A DNA stretch of 64,000 nt, from the NCBI RefSeq assembly GCF_032854445.1, contig NC_088304.1, positions 33,536,810 through 33,600,809 on the forward strand, in the 5' to 3' direction. The stretch's first letter is position 1, and every line of letters begins with the position of its first letter. The stretch comes from Liolophura sinensis. Lineage: Eukaryota > Mollusca > Polyplacophora > Chitonida > Chitonidae. The position numbers were made by a program, and so were the translations under genes. Under the pieces are notes generated by a model. That model did no database searches. It saw only the letters and a program-made list of their open reading frames with translations, and was not told the origin of the DNA. Positions 32,901 through 45,389 of the stretch are shown piece by piece.

Positions 32901-35900
32901 TATACATTACAGCACAGTAGAACACCAGATGGCTTCAAGTCTGACAGCCTTTGTATCTTCGAGTTCGGCATCATTGTTAAAATAGGCAAATGAGTGATTA
33001 CATCTGCAATGCATGTAAGCCTGCTGAACCGTTAACTTCCAGTACACTGCACTTGCTACCCAGCTTTGGTTGCAGATTGTGCAAATCTGTGTATTCGAGT
33101 GGTTGATAGTGCAATTGATGGTACGGCCAAACGTCAGACATAACCAATTAATTATCTCGCTAAGTGTCATTCCTTGAGACATAAAACCTTGTGTCTAATT
33201 ACAACGACTGCATGCAAAAGCGGTACATTAAGGGTTAAGTTCGTCATAGTCGCGTGCCCAGAAATGCTAAATTAGCTCCCAGTCCTTGATGTCTTCCATT
33301 ATAGAAATTTGTTGAAGTACTCTATATCCAGCCGCATTTGCTTAATAGCATAACGTTCCCCTTCCTACCACTAACCAACCAGGTTAACGGCATCACGTGA
33401 TCTAATAAAAAGACGTCTCGCAGAATCGCGTAGAATCCCGATCTTATCTGGCGATGCTTCTATGCGCTTTTCTCCAACTTTTCTTTATGGTTATTCGTTA
33501 ATGATCGCCTAGTATAGCTCTATTCTGCAGTTCACCTACAGCTTGTGTGATGTGTTTATCTTTGAGGCCGATTTGACTGCGGTTGTCACGTTCTTATCGA
33601 CGGTGGTACCAGCGCAGCAGATGAGCTTGATCGATGCAGATTCGATATCCCTGGCTAAACAACCATCGATTTCAATGGTTTATGATAGAACATGGCGGCC
33701 CTGACAACTCCAGCAGTCCCGCGTTTGTGCGCAGTCAGCCGTCTCAAAACACTCTCTTCTTCAACTCAAATAAATACTTGACAAGCACATCGTCTGTTGA
33801 CATCGCTTTTTTTCTCCACCACCCCTCCTCCTTGGCACAGTTGGCGATGAACTTCGGAACGAGACGGAACAAAAAACCGCAGAGGGCTTTATATCCATGT
33901 ACCTACTGCTCTGTCATTTAATTCACTAAAACTTGCTCATGCAGTGCATATAATAAACAATATTCAATCCTGGCCACATTTTCAAAACCTGCACTAAGCT
34001 TTTATTTTTTCTTTTCAGTTCCCAAAATTCATTCATCAGGGTACAAAGAAAACCTCGCTTAAAGAGAATATATCGAACCTACATTTTTTTCAACGATTCA
34101 TTATTAAAGACAAGTACAGTCCCTCCAACAAGAACAACAACAACGAACAAATAATTATTCACTGTGTAATTCATGCTCATTTTCAATGGACAGCCTGCAA
34201 ACCCGTGTTTCTGGCTTGTCAAGACAGGGTCTATGTAGTTTTGAAGCCTAGTACTACTATCTCACAGACACATGTATGACATAGTATGTCAGGGGAGGAA
34301 GCAAAGTATAAATGACAGTTGTGTGATCAGAAACTGTCACGCATGTGCATTTCAAAAAATATACCCCACGGCCAAAAACAAGGATGACTCTATCCTTAAC
34401 AACAACACTCTCTTTAACACAGAGCTGTTCATCGGGGCTATAAGTTATCTGTCTTTGGTCAGCAAAATCGTCCATCTTGGTGTGGGGGAAACGTGAATAT
34501 TCCACACTGTTACGGCCCAAGGTCCTTCAGTGCATTGTCAAATGTAGTGATCTACATCTACATTTGAAAAGGGACGGTCCTATCCTTCATCCAGTTAACT
34601 GGGGTAACTAGAGGGAATGTTCATATTTACCCTGTGCCAAGATCAACCGTCTTGTTTTGGTCAAGTTCCACTCGTTTAAGATTATTTTGGACAGTGTCAA
34701 AAACCTATATGAAACACAAGACTGGACCCTATACTTACGTGTAAGCTGTCAGTTAGTCACTGAATGATGCTGTGGAGTTGATTGATCAAGATAGAATGAG
34801 AGCTTTATTCACTGAAGAAATGCAAATAAACACTGGGGCCTGTATACTATCGTCATCGTTGAACGGTTTAACTAATTGTCTGACGACGTGCTTCCGGTGC
34901 TGGGGATCAAGTCGACGCTGTAGCTTTTGTTATATAGATTTAATTAAAAGGAAACTGGATAATTTGATGGAAATCTACTGGAGGAATTTCCATATAGCTG
35001 ACCCAGCGATCCACGGGGGAGAAAAAGTTACAACATCTAAAGTCTGATTACTCAACCAGTATTTGCATGTCATTACCGCCGTAATTTACGATTAGTCTTG
35101 CGTGAGAAATTAAAACGGCTTACAGCGCATTATATCTTTAATAAAACCAGTTTATATTTCTCCCGCTTCCATTCGTTTACGGTTATAATCTTTGATAATA
35201 GGCGGTTTTATTGGATATTTATTTTTAACGAGATAATTTGTTATTTAATATCCCCATCTCTTATTCAGTCGCCTCGGCATGGGATGTCGTTCCCGCCACC
35301 TTTCCGCCCTATGACGTCAATAACGCAGGCTGTTCGACAGCCTTCATCAGTTGGGATATCCTATGCTTTTCTTTTCCGTACGATATCTGGAAGCAAAATC
35401 AGCTTCGCTTGGGAGTCGCAAACTCGCCATTCACATAACAATTGCTATCGGGTGAGTGATAAACTTAATTTCTATCGATATACAACAAATAGTTTCGTAA
35501 CAGCTCTGAGGCTTGTACGTAACGCCGGAAACGGGATTCAGCCATATAGTCATATTCGAAAACCCCATGTAAAAACTACTCCTTTAACAAGCATAGTCTT
35601 TACCACCTTTTTTTATTTCAATCACTCACATTCTGGCTCACACATTTACATCATTTATATTAAGAAAGAAATAAAATTCTCTTAAGTGTGTAAAATCCAG
35701 AAAACGGTCGATAAATATTTGCATCATGGCCAATAAGAAAATCATCAAGTTTTCCTTCTTCAAATGCCGCAACATTACTCATGTTTTCGTGCTGTAACCG
35801 GAACTTCATAAACGTCTTTTTTTTCACACTGCTTATGGAAAACGTGATTCAGAAATACTACAAAATTGCAAGATTTCAGATCCAATATTTGTCATTCTGT

Positions 35901-35990
35901 ATATATACATAAAACAACTTTATTTTTAAAACGTTCTGCTCCTAAGCAAAAATGAATCAGGCTCAATTTCTAATTGTGTCGATCCAAATA
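32901..35990. other. No gene seen; possible regulatory DNA at 35.0-35.7 kb
   Basis: The 195-codon frame at 35098-35685 is the longest outside repeats and mobile elements but has an AT-driven composition rich in Phe, Ile, Tyr and Ser and no domain, so I do not call it. A short perfect inverted repeat, CAAATGTAG and CTACATTTG, lies at about 34539-34567. Other frames are judged chance. Confidence 0.45.
35061..35068 (+). promoter_or_regulatory. POU octamer match
   Basis: ATTTGCAT, the classic POU-domain octamer, is followed by TCATTA and TAATTTACGATTAG homeodomain-type cores and a CTTTGAT TCF-like site within about 150 bases. One octamer is expected by chance about once per 33 kb counting both strands, so this is weak. 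Confidence 0.2.
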
Positions 35991-35994
35991 TTAT

Positions 35995-36078
35995 TTATTT
36001 GATTTACATGTATTTGTTTCTTTGGTGTTCAACACCATAATCAAGAATATTGAAATTTTACGACGGTGGCCAGCATTA
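35995..36078 (-). repeat. SINE-A/C tail and partial body, minus strand
   Basis: ATTTATTTGATT, TGGTGTTCAACACCATAATC, AAGAATATTGAAATTTTACG and ACGGTGGCCAGCATTA. Directly followed by a second copy in the same orientation. Confidence 0.75.
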
Positions 36079-36084
36079 ACACAC

Positions 36085-36285
36085 TTTATTTATTTTTTTT
36101 TTATTTGACAGGTGTTTTAAGCCTCACTCAAGTATATTTCACTTATGGTGGGAGGAAACCGGGCAGAACCTGGGGAAAATTCACGACCATCCGCAGGTTG
36201 CTGACAGACGTTTCCACGTACCACTGGACTTGAACTCACAGCGCACGCTTTGGAGAGGCCATTGAGGTCACTACACCGCGTTGGT
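36085..36285 (-). repeat. SINE-A, minus strand, internally deleted
   Basis: GGTGTTTTAAGCCTCACTCA, TATATTTCACTTATGGTGGG, AGGAAACCGGGCAGAACCTG, ACGACCATCCGCAGGTTGCT and CACTGGACTTGAACTCACAG. The GGCGGCCAGCATT segment is missing, so about 15 bases were deleted between the ATTTCACTTAT and GGTGGGAGG motifs. Confidence 0.85.
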
Positions 36286-36289
36286 GTAT

Positions 36290-39200
36290 GTTTAACATAG
36301 TAAACGACTTTTAATGTTCAGTCACATAATGGCTTTTGTACCAGCCATAGTTACTGGTGGATATATTGACTGAGCTAGAGCTGGACCGACTTGTCGCTGA
36401 TGTTGTGTTCAAACAAACTCAACATTGTGACGCCGCTGATACAACTGCTCGCGTCATATACGAGCCTTTAAGTCAATGTCCGGGCTGTAGATCGTTTAGC
36501 AACGTAAACTGGCAGCCAGTCAATTTTTAGCGTCTCACAATGAAATCAAACCTCTAGGTTTAAGGAAGACATTACATAAGGGAAATGTGTTTTTTTGTGC
36601 TGTTTTTTTTTTGGGCGTGATATAATTCTGGTCGTATCGGTAGTGCCGCGGAGCCAAGCCGTCAATCCTTCCCTAAAACATCGGACAATATCGTCATACT
36701 CGGCGGCTCCAGGAATTCGCCAGCTGCTCCCGGCGGGTAGCAGGAACAAGAATCAATGACCAAACACTTGGCGGGACACTTACTCGCTGTGTACAGACAC
36801 TTTACATCGCTATAATTAATTGCGCTCTCCAAATAGTGGTATTAATTAGCCTGGGCCGGTAACCGGTGTGGTGTATGTTACTGGTACAGACGCCTTGGCG
36901 GGACTCGACCCGTCCACCTTGGGTACCCCTCATCCTTTTCAAAGACATGCTTTTTTCCCGCATCCCGAAATGTAAACAGTGATCCGGCCTTGCCGGGTTG
37001 AACACGTCCAACTGATCCAACGGCTGATTGGGTGATTATAAAAGTCCCGCTGATATGACGGGAATGCGAATAAACGGATTTTCCTCGGCGTGACCATCTG
37101 CGACTGCACACGGTCTATATTCGGTACCCTTTGCATTACCTATCAATGGCCAAGGCCAATTTCAATAATGGAAAACGGATTGAGCGGTGTATATCTGGTG
37201 GCACACGACATTCCTAGAGCCGGACAAGGACAGCGGCGATGCACCATTGATCCGCCCATGCCGTATCCCGCACCAGCGGGTTCAGGTCGGAAATCTAACC
37301 ATTCTGTACCTAATACACAGCGCTTAAGCCTCACACAGGCACCCTTGTGCTCCTGTATCCCCCAGACATTGTACTGCCTCAATCTTTAATCTGGTAGAGG
37401 GAGCGCATTATTAATGACATCATCGCAATATATAGAGCTTGTCTGGTAACCGGAAGAAGCCTAAGACGCAGAAATCATGTACCCGCCCAGTGGGTGCATC
37501 TGCATCTTGTATTTCTTAAATGGCCAGCCCACTTGACCCTTGAGTGTTTTCCTTCTTTAAAATAAAAAGAAACTCACTGTACACGGTGGCACGTGACAAG
37601 CAAACCCTTAATAGTAAACAGTCATGCACTGGTGTGCTTCCGAAATTGTGTCAGATGTTCTGTGATACATACACCCGAGAGAAGATTTGCTCTTGTTTGT
37701 TAGAAATGTGACAGTAACGTGACCTTCAGGATGTTTCTGAGGGTGGCTGTAACGTGACCTTCAGGCGGATTCTGAGGCTTATGCTAGTGAACTGTTCTTT
37801 TTACAATACTTTACTTGTTACTGGGATATCTTTTCTGGCGTAATGACGACTTGGCACAGAAACCAAATTGACCTTTGTATCTTTGCAGTGATTGGTCAAA
37901 AAACACAAAACGTCACCCTGAACGCAAAAATCAAGAACAAATTTGACAGGTTTGACTTTTCAGGCAGGATTGTTTCAGTTAATGGCTCAACAAACTAACG
38001 GATTGTGTGTAGACATACTGGGATGCAGTATACTACCAATGGGATCACAGGGTATAAGACGGATTATGTCTCGCATTAAAAGATGCAGGTATCTCCAAAG
38101 CTTTGGTTTAGTGGATTAAATCATTCTCTTCCTTATTTTCTGGTCAATATTTCCAGGGAGCACGTGCTGCTTAGCTAGAAGTCAAGAATAGGTACATTTT
38201 AATTAGATTAATAGTGGGTATTGATGGTAGCTTATTGTTGAGCGAGTCAGACGTAAATCTCAAGTACACATTTGTTAGGGACTGCTCGGGCGCTCACACC
38301 AAGAGACAGAAAATGGAACCTTCAAAGGACTTCTTTCAGCGCTGATGACGACACGAAGGGACTAGCAAGTCATTATTCATCGCGCTGCTTTCATCGCGCC
38401 AACGATACTGACATTTTTCTGCTGCATTGTCATCTTGTTTCTGCACATAAGGAGTTCTAGTGATGAGTCACGTGATATGATTAATGATTTCAAACTTTCA
38501 TATCGCACTATGCGCATTTGATTGGTCAGTGGTATCCGGAAGCAAAGACAGCTTATGTAATAAAATTTGTCGTTGATTTTTCACCTTCTCCAGGCAAGCC
38601 AAATGTGTGTCCTACAAGTCAAAGAAATTCAACCTGTATAGGTACCTAACACATGTGGAATATCTCGTTATGACGTCCAGCGAAACAGAACAACCCAAGC
38701 GATACCTCTGTCTGATTCGAAACTGAGAACAGTGTTCTGTCAAACCCTTCCAACCTCGGTGTACAGTATTCAGAATTCTCCGCATGCACTGACATCAATT
38801 AAAAGTCCTAGCTAGGGCGTCGCTGACAGGACTCTTGTGCATGTTTTCTGGTCGGTTTTATCCTCACGCTCTTTGGGGTTTCATATCAAAGACGACGATA
38901 AGGAATATCTGGTTTGAATTACACCTTATTAAGAAAGCACGTATACACCCCAGCCGTGCTACATTTCAAAGCCAAGATTCGTTTACGAAGGCTCAAACGA
39001 AAGGTGACGTGACCTATTCATAAAAGCTGACACAGTACATCAGTGCTACTGGTAAGGCTGACTGATGGTATGAATGTCAAAGTCTACCCGCCTCTGAGGA
39101 AGGCAGACATTAATTTGTCGGAAAGTTGCAAGACATTATTCATCTTATGTTGTACCTGTCACAATAAAGTTTGGCGAACATCAGTGACTCACCTCTGTCT

Positions 39201-40465
39201 AAATTTCTCCGCTTACAAAAAAAAACAAAAACAAACGAAAAACGAGGAACGCGCCAATTTAACGGCACAGCTCACATTAATGCTTCAAGTAGACCGTATT
39301 CCTTGCAAAAGAGCCCGCCTAAGCCATGCATACGACTACAAAAAAACAGGTAAGAACACATAGCATATACTAGATAGACATGTTTGGGGGGATGGTTTAT
39401 TGTGTCTTTCTCCCCTCCCCCCCTCAAAAAAATCTGTTATGAAGAATACTTAAACGGTTTGATGGACAGAGATTTTCTGCAATCAAAAATCTGTACTTTT
39501 GAGGTATTTTCTCCAATCCCATGAGCTCGTTTGATCTAACTTGTAATTGTTGTGAGAAGGAATAGGCTGAGCCCCACATATCTACACCCACAGGAGTAAG
39601 ACATATCCGAGGACGTCACTAGACTATGTATAGATTTATACTCAAGTGTTTTATTCCTCTCAAAATACCGGTTGATCAGTAACTGTACTTTAATGCAGGC
39701 TAGAGGTTTATTCAAGCGAGATGGTATAAAACTGCTGTACATGTAACATCAGGGTGTCTTGCAGAGATAACCATTCTCTTTCGATGTCTCACACCTGCGA
39801 TGCGGCCTCCTCCTTCAAACAAACAGCTGGGTAACAAGTTGCCTGGTAAGGATTTGAAGTCAGTTTTATTCCGGCGCACAAACCATCTGTTAAAGCCTTG
39901 CGGTGAGTACGAAGACTTTTTGCAAACGTTTTTGTAAAAGAAAGGAAAAAATAAGTTCCGACTGCCATGTTTTCCACCGTTCAGTTAACTCTGTAGATCC
40001 AGGGGCTTTTGTGTATAATGCATATGGTAATTTGGTTCTATCCCGGGATTTACCGAGAGAATCCCACCTTAAGGTGGCCATCAAGCATGAGAGACCTCTG
40101 ACCCTTATACCTTGACATTTCCTGACCCAGGTAACCAATGGTAACCTTCTGCCATCAACCGTCTCGTGGAGAAAGCGCGCTTGTCAAGTCACGTGGCAGT
40201 AAAACAGCTCTGATAACAAGAAAATTGGACATTCTCCAGGATGCGATGATGAAGATGTTAGGAGGCGGTGGAGTTGGTTTTATCTGCACAGCAAGAAAAA
40301 CAACGTCAAATTACCTCTAATTCAGGGACATTCCCGAACCGTGCGTTTTTTCCTCACAACCTGTCAGCGGTGATTTTTTCTCGTTGGTGAAACGACCAAA
40401 TTCTCGTCCATCTTTACAGTGATTCAAACTCATACGTTAAATAACACCTAGTAACGTCCTGTACC
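36290..40465. other. No gene seen over 4 kb
   Basis: GC-richer stretches at 36.6-36.8 and 37.1-37.4 kb carry frames on both strands (36546-36749 minus, 37090-37389 plus, 37143-37382 minus) that look mildly protein-like but conflict with each other and have no domains. Frames at 39890-40320 are similarly ambiguous. The stretch has little repeat content. Confidence 0.4.
38464..38475. promoter_or_regulatory. Overlapping AP-1 and E-box motifs
   Basis: TGAGTCA (AP-1 core, 38464-38470) overlaps GTCACGTGA (palindromic E-box, 38467-38475), followed by TGATTAATGATTT. The sequence is clear; function is inference. Confidence 0.25.
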
Positions 40466-40467
40466 GT

Positions 40468-40516
40468 GAAATATGAATGAATGAATGATTGACTGGTGTT
40501 TAATGCCATACTCTGG
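40468..40516 (-). repeat. SINE-A tail fragment
   Basis: TGAATGAATGATTGACTGGT and GTTTAATGCCATACTC match the reverse complement of the SINE-A 3' end, after which the match stops. Confidence 0.5.
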
Positions 40517-40519
40517 TAA

Positions 40520-41640
40520 GTAGATCTCAGACAATGTAAACGTATAAACTCATATATGCCGACTTCGGGCGTTTCATTAAAAACGAACGTGTTCTGTATT
40601 TCATGATTCGATTTGCTCATTTTCTGATTAATTATAAACAATGTATCACATCGCCTGATGAAAATATTTCTATACCTTACTTATGGAAAAGATAGTAAAA
40701 TAACACTGAGCAAGGAGCTGTCAATTCTTCTGAGTACAACTTAGTGGTGTTCACGAGAAAACGAGGAAAAATTGATAAGCTACCGTAGACTGGGTTTTAA
40801 CAGGAGATTTCTTTTTATTCAGAATATTTTAGTCTTAAAAGACGAGCAACGCCGGACAGTTTAATTAAAGTTTTCACTCCGCTGGGACTTTATGATGTTT
40901 CGTGCAGTGTTATTGGCAGGATGATGTTTTCGTTCTGAATTCTACAAATAGACTAAATCTCGAGTTTGGCGTGACGTTATAGGGAAACGATGAACCGAAG
41001 AAACCCCGCCAGGCTGACGAGCGCAGCGTGACAGATCGAGACAGACCGCAGAAATTAGACCAGAGAAATCGACCTAGCACGAAGTAGTCTTTTCAATTTT
41101 TTTATGCACAGTTCAAATCAATCGGATTACCAACAGCGAGTAATTCTCACATTGTTTTCGTTTTTGTTTTCTCCCAGGAACTTTTTTTAACGATCTTAGA
41201 AGAAAAAATTATGTTGACTCAAAAGCGCATGCGTTAAAGGGATTGTTAACAAGCCTTTGTATTCAGTCATGCAGAGTTTCTTGAATTGTCTATAATCAGC
41301 AAAGGAAGGGGTATGATTCAAAGACCAATCAAATAAAATAAATAGACTCTATTCATTCTTAGGACTATTTCGGGCTGTACCTGTTATTCCATTGGCCCCA
41401 CACCCACTCAAAATTGGGGAAATTAACATCGGAGAAATGAGATAGTAAAGATGTTACACATTTATAAAAAATCACAAGTTACAAATCATAATTTTTCAGT
41501 ACATCTGAGATCTAGACATCATAGAGGTAAATTTAAATATTTGATGTTGTACACGAACATGTTCCACCTTAGTTTCCCTAACATGCCTTTTTTTTCAAGT
41601 AACCTATGTACCGTCTGTATCGTCATACACATTTCCTAGC
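40520..41640. other. No gene seen
   Basis: AT-rich DNA with no repeat match and no credible frame. Confidence 0.55.
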
Positions 41641-41641
41641 T

Positions 41642-42334
41642 GTTAGGTATCAGTACACCTTACCTCTATATTGGAGCATTCTTCAGGGTGGATAATAATG
41701 GTTAGGTATCAGTACATCTTACATCTATATTGGTACTCGTTTAGAGCATTCTTCGGGATGAAGAATAATGGTTAGATGTCAGTACATCTTACATCTATAT
41801 TGGTGTACGTTAGGAGCATTCATTGGGATATAAGAATAATATGTAGGGTTTCAGTTCATGTTACATCTGTATTGGTATACGATAAGAGCATGCTTCAGGG
41901 TGGAGAATAATGGTTAGATATCAGTACATCTTAGATCTGTATTGGTATACGATAAGAACATTTTTCAGGGTGGAGAATAATGGTTAGATATCAGTACATC
42001 TTACATCTGTATTGGTATACGATAAGAGCATGCTTCAGGGTGGAGAATAATGGTTAGATATCAACACATCTTACATCTGTATTGGTATACGATAAGAACA
42101 TTTTTCAGGGTGGAGAATAATGGTTAGATATCAGTACATCTTACATCTGTATTGGTATACGATAAGAACATTTTTCAGGGTGGAGAATAATGGTTAGATA
42201 TCAGTACATCTTACATCTGTATTGGTATACGATAAGAGCGTTCTTCAGGGTGGAGAATAATGGTTAGATATCAACACATCTTACATCTGTATTGGTATAC
42301 GATAAGAGCGTTCTTCAGGGTGGAGAATAATGGT
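41642..42334. repeat. 70-bp minisatellite, about ten units
   Basis: Units start TTAGATATCAGTACATCTTA and end GGTGGAGAATAATGG. The last six full starts (41914, 41984, 42054, 42124, 42194, 42264) are exactly 70 bases apart. The first four units are shorter or more diverged and the last ones nearly identical. Variants AGCATGCTTC, AACATTTTTC and AGCGTTCTTC, and CAGTAC versus CAACAC, alternate among units. No stop-free frame spans it. Confidence 0.95.
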
Positions 42335-42339
42335 TAAAG

Positions 42340-43475
42340 CAAGAATCTCTATCTGAAGCCAAGAGCACTGTTGTTCTTTTTAGTCGTGAAGCTATTGGAG
42401 AAATTGGATATATACAAATGTACCATGACATACGCTGACACGTGTGGATAAATGAACGCAAAAAGCATATGAATCCCTGTTTCGTGATCACCATGACAAA
42501 CAGTCAACAGGCATACAGATAACAGCTCCAGTTTCATTTTTTGTGCACATTGATATCGCTAATACAACCTTTTAACGGACATCAAACCAATAGCCGTAGA
42601 TGCAGATTCAACTCAATCTTAATGCAATCTTCAGCATTACGCCCCATCTTCTCTTGAATGCCAGAGATAGACCTGGCCCACTCTCGCGCTAGTAAATTGC
42701 CACAGCAGCATGGAAAGCTCATCTGCAGCCGCAAAAAAGCACTGCAGTTTTCATCTGTAATTAAAGAGAGGATGATGGCGTCACGGAAAGCATTGAACGG
42801 TTTTAAACCTCATTAACGCTGCTTCACGGCCTTAGTAGAGGAATCAACAAAATACCCGAACAGAGCGCAGGTCTTGGGGTTTTTTTTGTTTTTTGCCCGG
42901 AATGCCGGACTGCGTATTAAGAGAATGGTGACAGCGACCTGCGACAGCAGTACATACAGAACCTGAAGTATCGATGCGTGAACGAGCACGAGAAACAGCA
43001 CTGATTTTCGGATGCTTGCAAACCTTGACCCGAATCAATACGCCTTACACTCTGAAATTGGCAACATTTTCTCATTTACTTTTCCATCATGTGCCTTTTT
43101 TGTGTTGGTTTGTTATTCGTTTGGTGTTTACATTCACACTTTGCGGTTGAACACAAACGGTTGAGATGACGAGGTCATGGAAATGTGCCTTTTGCACAGA
43201 CATGGCGTTCCTGAGGAGGCTGTGACTCCTCTCCGGGCGTCCCCGAGCACGTGATCACCATAGCGTCACGCTCCGTGTCGATCAGCTTGAGTTCAATCCC
43301 AATCTTGCGTCTTACTGGGGCACATTTTATGGCACTTGATGCGTCATAGCATAGTGCAGCTTCTCGCAAGTAAGGTAACCGCGCATAAAACCCCTTGACT
43401 GGTCCGGTCAGTTTTATTGTCAATAAACTGATTACATATGGCACTAAGATCTCAATATACTCTAAAGACCAGCGT
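42340..43475. other. No gene; possible SINE-like head near 43.3 kb
   Basis: A GAGTTCAATCCC B-box-like motif (about 43289-43300) lies in GC-rich DNA that also gives the 89-codon minus frame 43175-43444. I read this as a probable tRNA-derived repeat and not a gene, from a single copy. Confidence 0.35.
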
Positions 43476-43479
43476 ACTC

Positions 43480-45020
43480 GTGCAGTTGTCCATGTAGTTG
43501 TCTAGTCCTGTATGGTACTTGTGAAATTCAGGCAGTTGTGTGCATGATGTTTTATTGGTTTTGCTGTGAATGGTGGTGGTGTAGTAACATATGTGGTGTT
43601 TAGACTGTTAGCTTCATAGTCCTTGAAGTTGCCTAATCCTTTTGCTTGCGTAGTTCCAGTGGTTAAATACTCGTTGTATTAGTACTTGTGTTTTAATGAT
43701 GGTGTGGTGTGCAGCAGGTAGTTATTGTATGTAGTCCTGGCGCTTCGATATTCTCAGTGAGTTTGAAGCCTTTATCGTTTCATTGCCCCAATAGTTGTGA
43801 ATTCCCTGTCGTTGTGTAAACCTACACGCTGCGCAATGCCGGTGGTGGTCTAGTCCTTTGTATAGCTCTAGGGGATGCGGTCTATTCTATGGGATCTCAG
43901 CGGCTGTGTAGTCCTTTTGACTGCGTAATCCCAATGGCTGCGTAATCGTTCCTGGTGATAGTGTAGTCCACACGGTTCTGATGGTAGTGTATATCTGGTG
44001 CTTAGGGTATACATTCTTGACGAAGTCTTTCCAATGATTTTTTGGTTTGTAGTTCTGATTGTTGGACAGTCCTATCGGAAGCGGTAGAGATGGTTATGTA
44101 GTGCTGGTAGTTGTATAGTTCTATGGGATCAATGCGGTCGAGTAGCCCTTTTGGCCGCGAAAGCCTAGTGGTTAGGAAGAGTTTTTGTCTGCGTAATTCT
44201 AGAGGCTGTGTAGGCTTTATGGTGATGTACTTCTTTTGTCTGCGTAATGCAGGAGGTTGTGTAGGCCTTTTTGTCCGCGCAATCCCAGCGGTCGTGTAGT
44301 CCCTTTGCCTGCGCAACCCCAGTGGTTGTGTAGTCCTACTGGCTGTGCAACCCTAGTGGTTGTGTAGTCCTATAGGCTGCGTAATCCCCTAGGTTGTGTA
44401 GGTCTTTTGTCTGCGTAACCCCAGTGGTTGTGTAGTCCTACTGGCTGCGCAACCCTAGTTGTTGTGTAATCCTATAGGCTGCGTAATCCCACATGCTGTG
44501 TAGGCCTTTTGTCTGCGTAATCGCAGTGGTTGTGTAGCCGTACTGGCTGCGTAATCTCACATGTTGTGTCGTTCCATTGGTTGCGCAATCCCATAGTTTG
44601 TGTAGTCCTTTTGTCTGCGTAATCGCAGTGGTTGTGTAGTTCTACTGGCTGCGTAATCCGATAGGTTGTGTAGGACTTTTGTCTGCGTAATCCCACATGT
44701 TGTGCAGGCCTTTTGTCTGCGTAATCCCAGTCGTTGTGTAGTCCTAATGGCTGCGTAATCCAGTAGGTTGTTTAGTTCTATTGGCCGCGTAATCACATAG
44801 GTTGTGCCGTCCCAGTGGATGTGTAGTCCTATAAATTTTGTAATCCTAGTGACTGTGTAGTTAGGGTTGTTGCATGTTCCTGGTGATAGTGTGGTCCACA
44901 TGTTTTTCATTTCCTGATGGCAGTGTATTTCTGGTGGTTAGGGGATGTATTCCTGGTGCTTATGTAGTTGGTGGTTGCATATGGTCCTAAGGGATTCACT
45001 CTTGTTGGTTGTGTAGTCCT
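43480..45020. repeat. Degenerate 34-bp satellite in dimeric arrangement
   Basis: The core alternates between TTTTGTCTGCGTAATCCCAG plus TGGTTGTGTAGTCC and TACTGGCTGCGTAATCCCAT plus AGGTTGTGTAGGCC, so 34-base monomers form 68-base dimers. It is best preserved at 44200-44830 and decays to isolated TTGTGTAGTCC motifs at the edges. The minus strand stays open for over 100 codons because no register contains a frequent stop; as 34 is not a multiple of three, the peptide cycles through all frames. I regard the frames as by-products. Confidence 0.85.
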
Positions 45021-45029
45021 AAAACCATC

Positions 45030-45163
45030 AAGGTCTGTCAGCAACTTGCGGATGGTTGGGGGTTTCCTCCGGACTCCGCCCGGTTTCCCCCACCATAATG
45101 CTGACCGCCGTAGTATAAGTGAAATATTCTTGAATACGGCTTAAAACACCAGTCAAATAAATA
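45030..45163 (+). repeat. SINE-A, 5'-truncated, plus strand
   Basis: AAGGTCTGTCAGCAACTTGC, GGTTTCCCCCACCATAATGC, GTATAAGTGAAATATTCTTG and TTAAAACACCAGTCAAATAA. It directly follows the 34-bp satellite. Confidence 0.9.
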
Positions 45164-45246
45164 AAACCGTCAATGGCTTTATTGATCAAGAATAATAAAA
45201 GAACTAAGCTTTCAAATAGCGATTCTTTATTATACAGTATAACAAT

Positions 45247-45385
45247 ATTTATTTACTCAATTATTTGGATGGTGTTTTACGCCGCCCTCAAGAATATTTC
45301 TCTTACATGGCGGAGGCCAGCATTATGGTGGGACGAAACAGGGGAGAGTGGGAGAGGAATCCACGACCATCCGCAGAGGAAGCTA
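45247..45385 (-). repeat. SINE-A, minus strand, facing the previous copy
   Basis: ATTATTTGGATGGTGTTTTA, CTCAAGAATATTTCTCTTAC, GGAGGCCAGCATTATGGTGG and CCACGACCATCCGCAGAGG. With 45030-45163 it makes a tail-to-tail pair about 80 bases apart, able to form an imperfect stem in RNA. Confidence 0.88.
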
Positions 45386-45389
45386 GTAT

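Noticed and set aside
35098-35685. 195-codon plus-strand frame
   Set aside because: Composition follows local base content (Phe, Ile, Tyr, Ser rich), no recognisable domain, another frame is open inside it.
37090-37389. 99-codon plus-strand gene in GC-rich DNA
   Set aside because: Plus and minus frames are both open and no domain is seen; GC content alone explains the openness.
43175-43444. 89-codon minus-strand gene
   Set aside because: Overlaps a B-box-like GAGTTCAATCCC stretch suggestive of a tRNA-derived repeat; no domain.
44002-44910. Repetitive minus-strand proteins across the 34-bp array
   Set aside because: Unit length is not a multiple of three and all registers lack stops, so the frames are by-products of the repeat.
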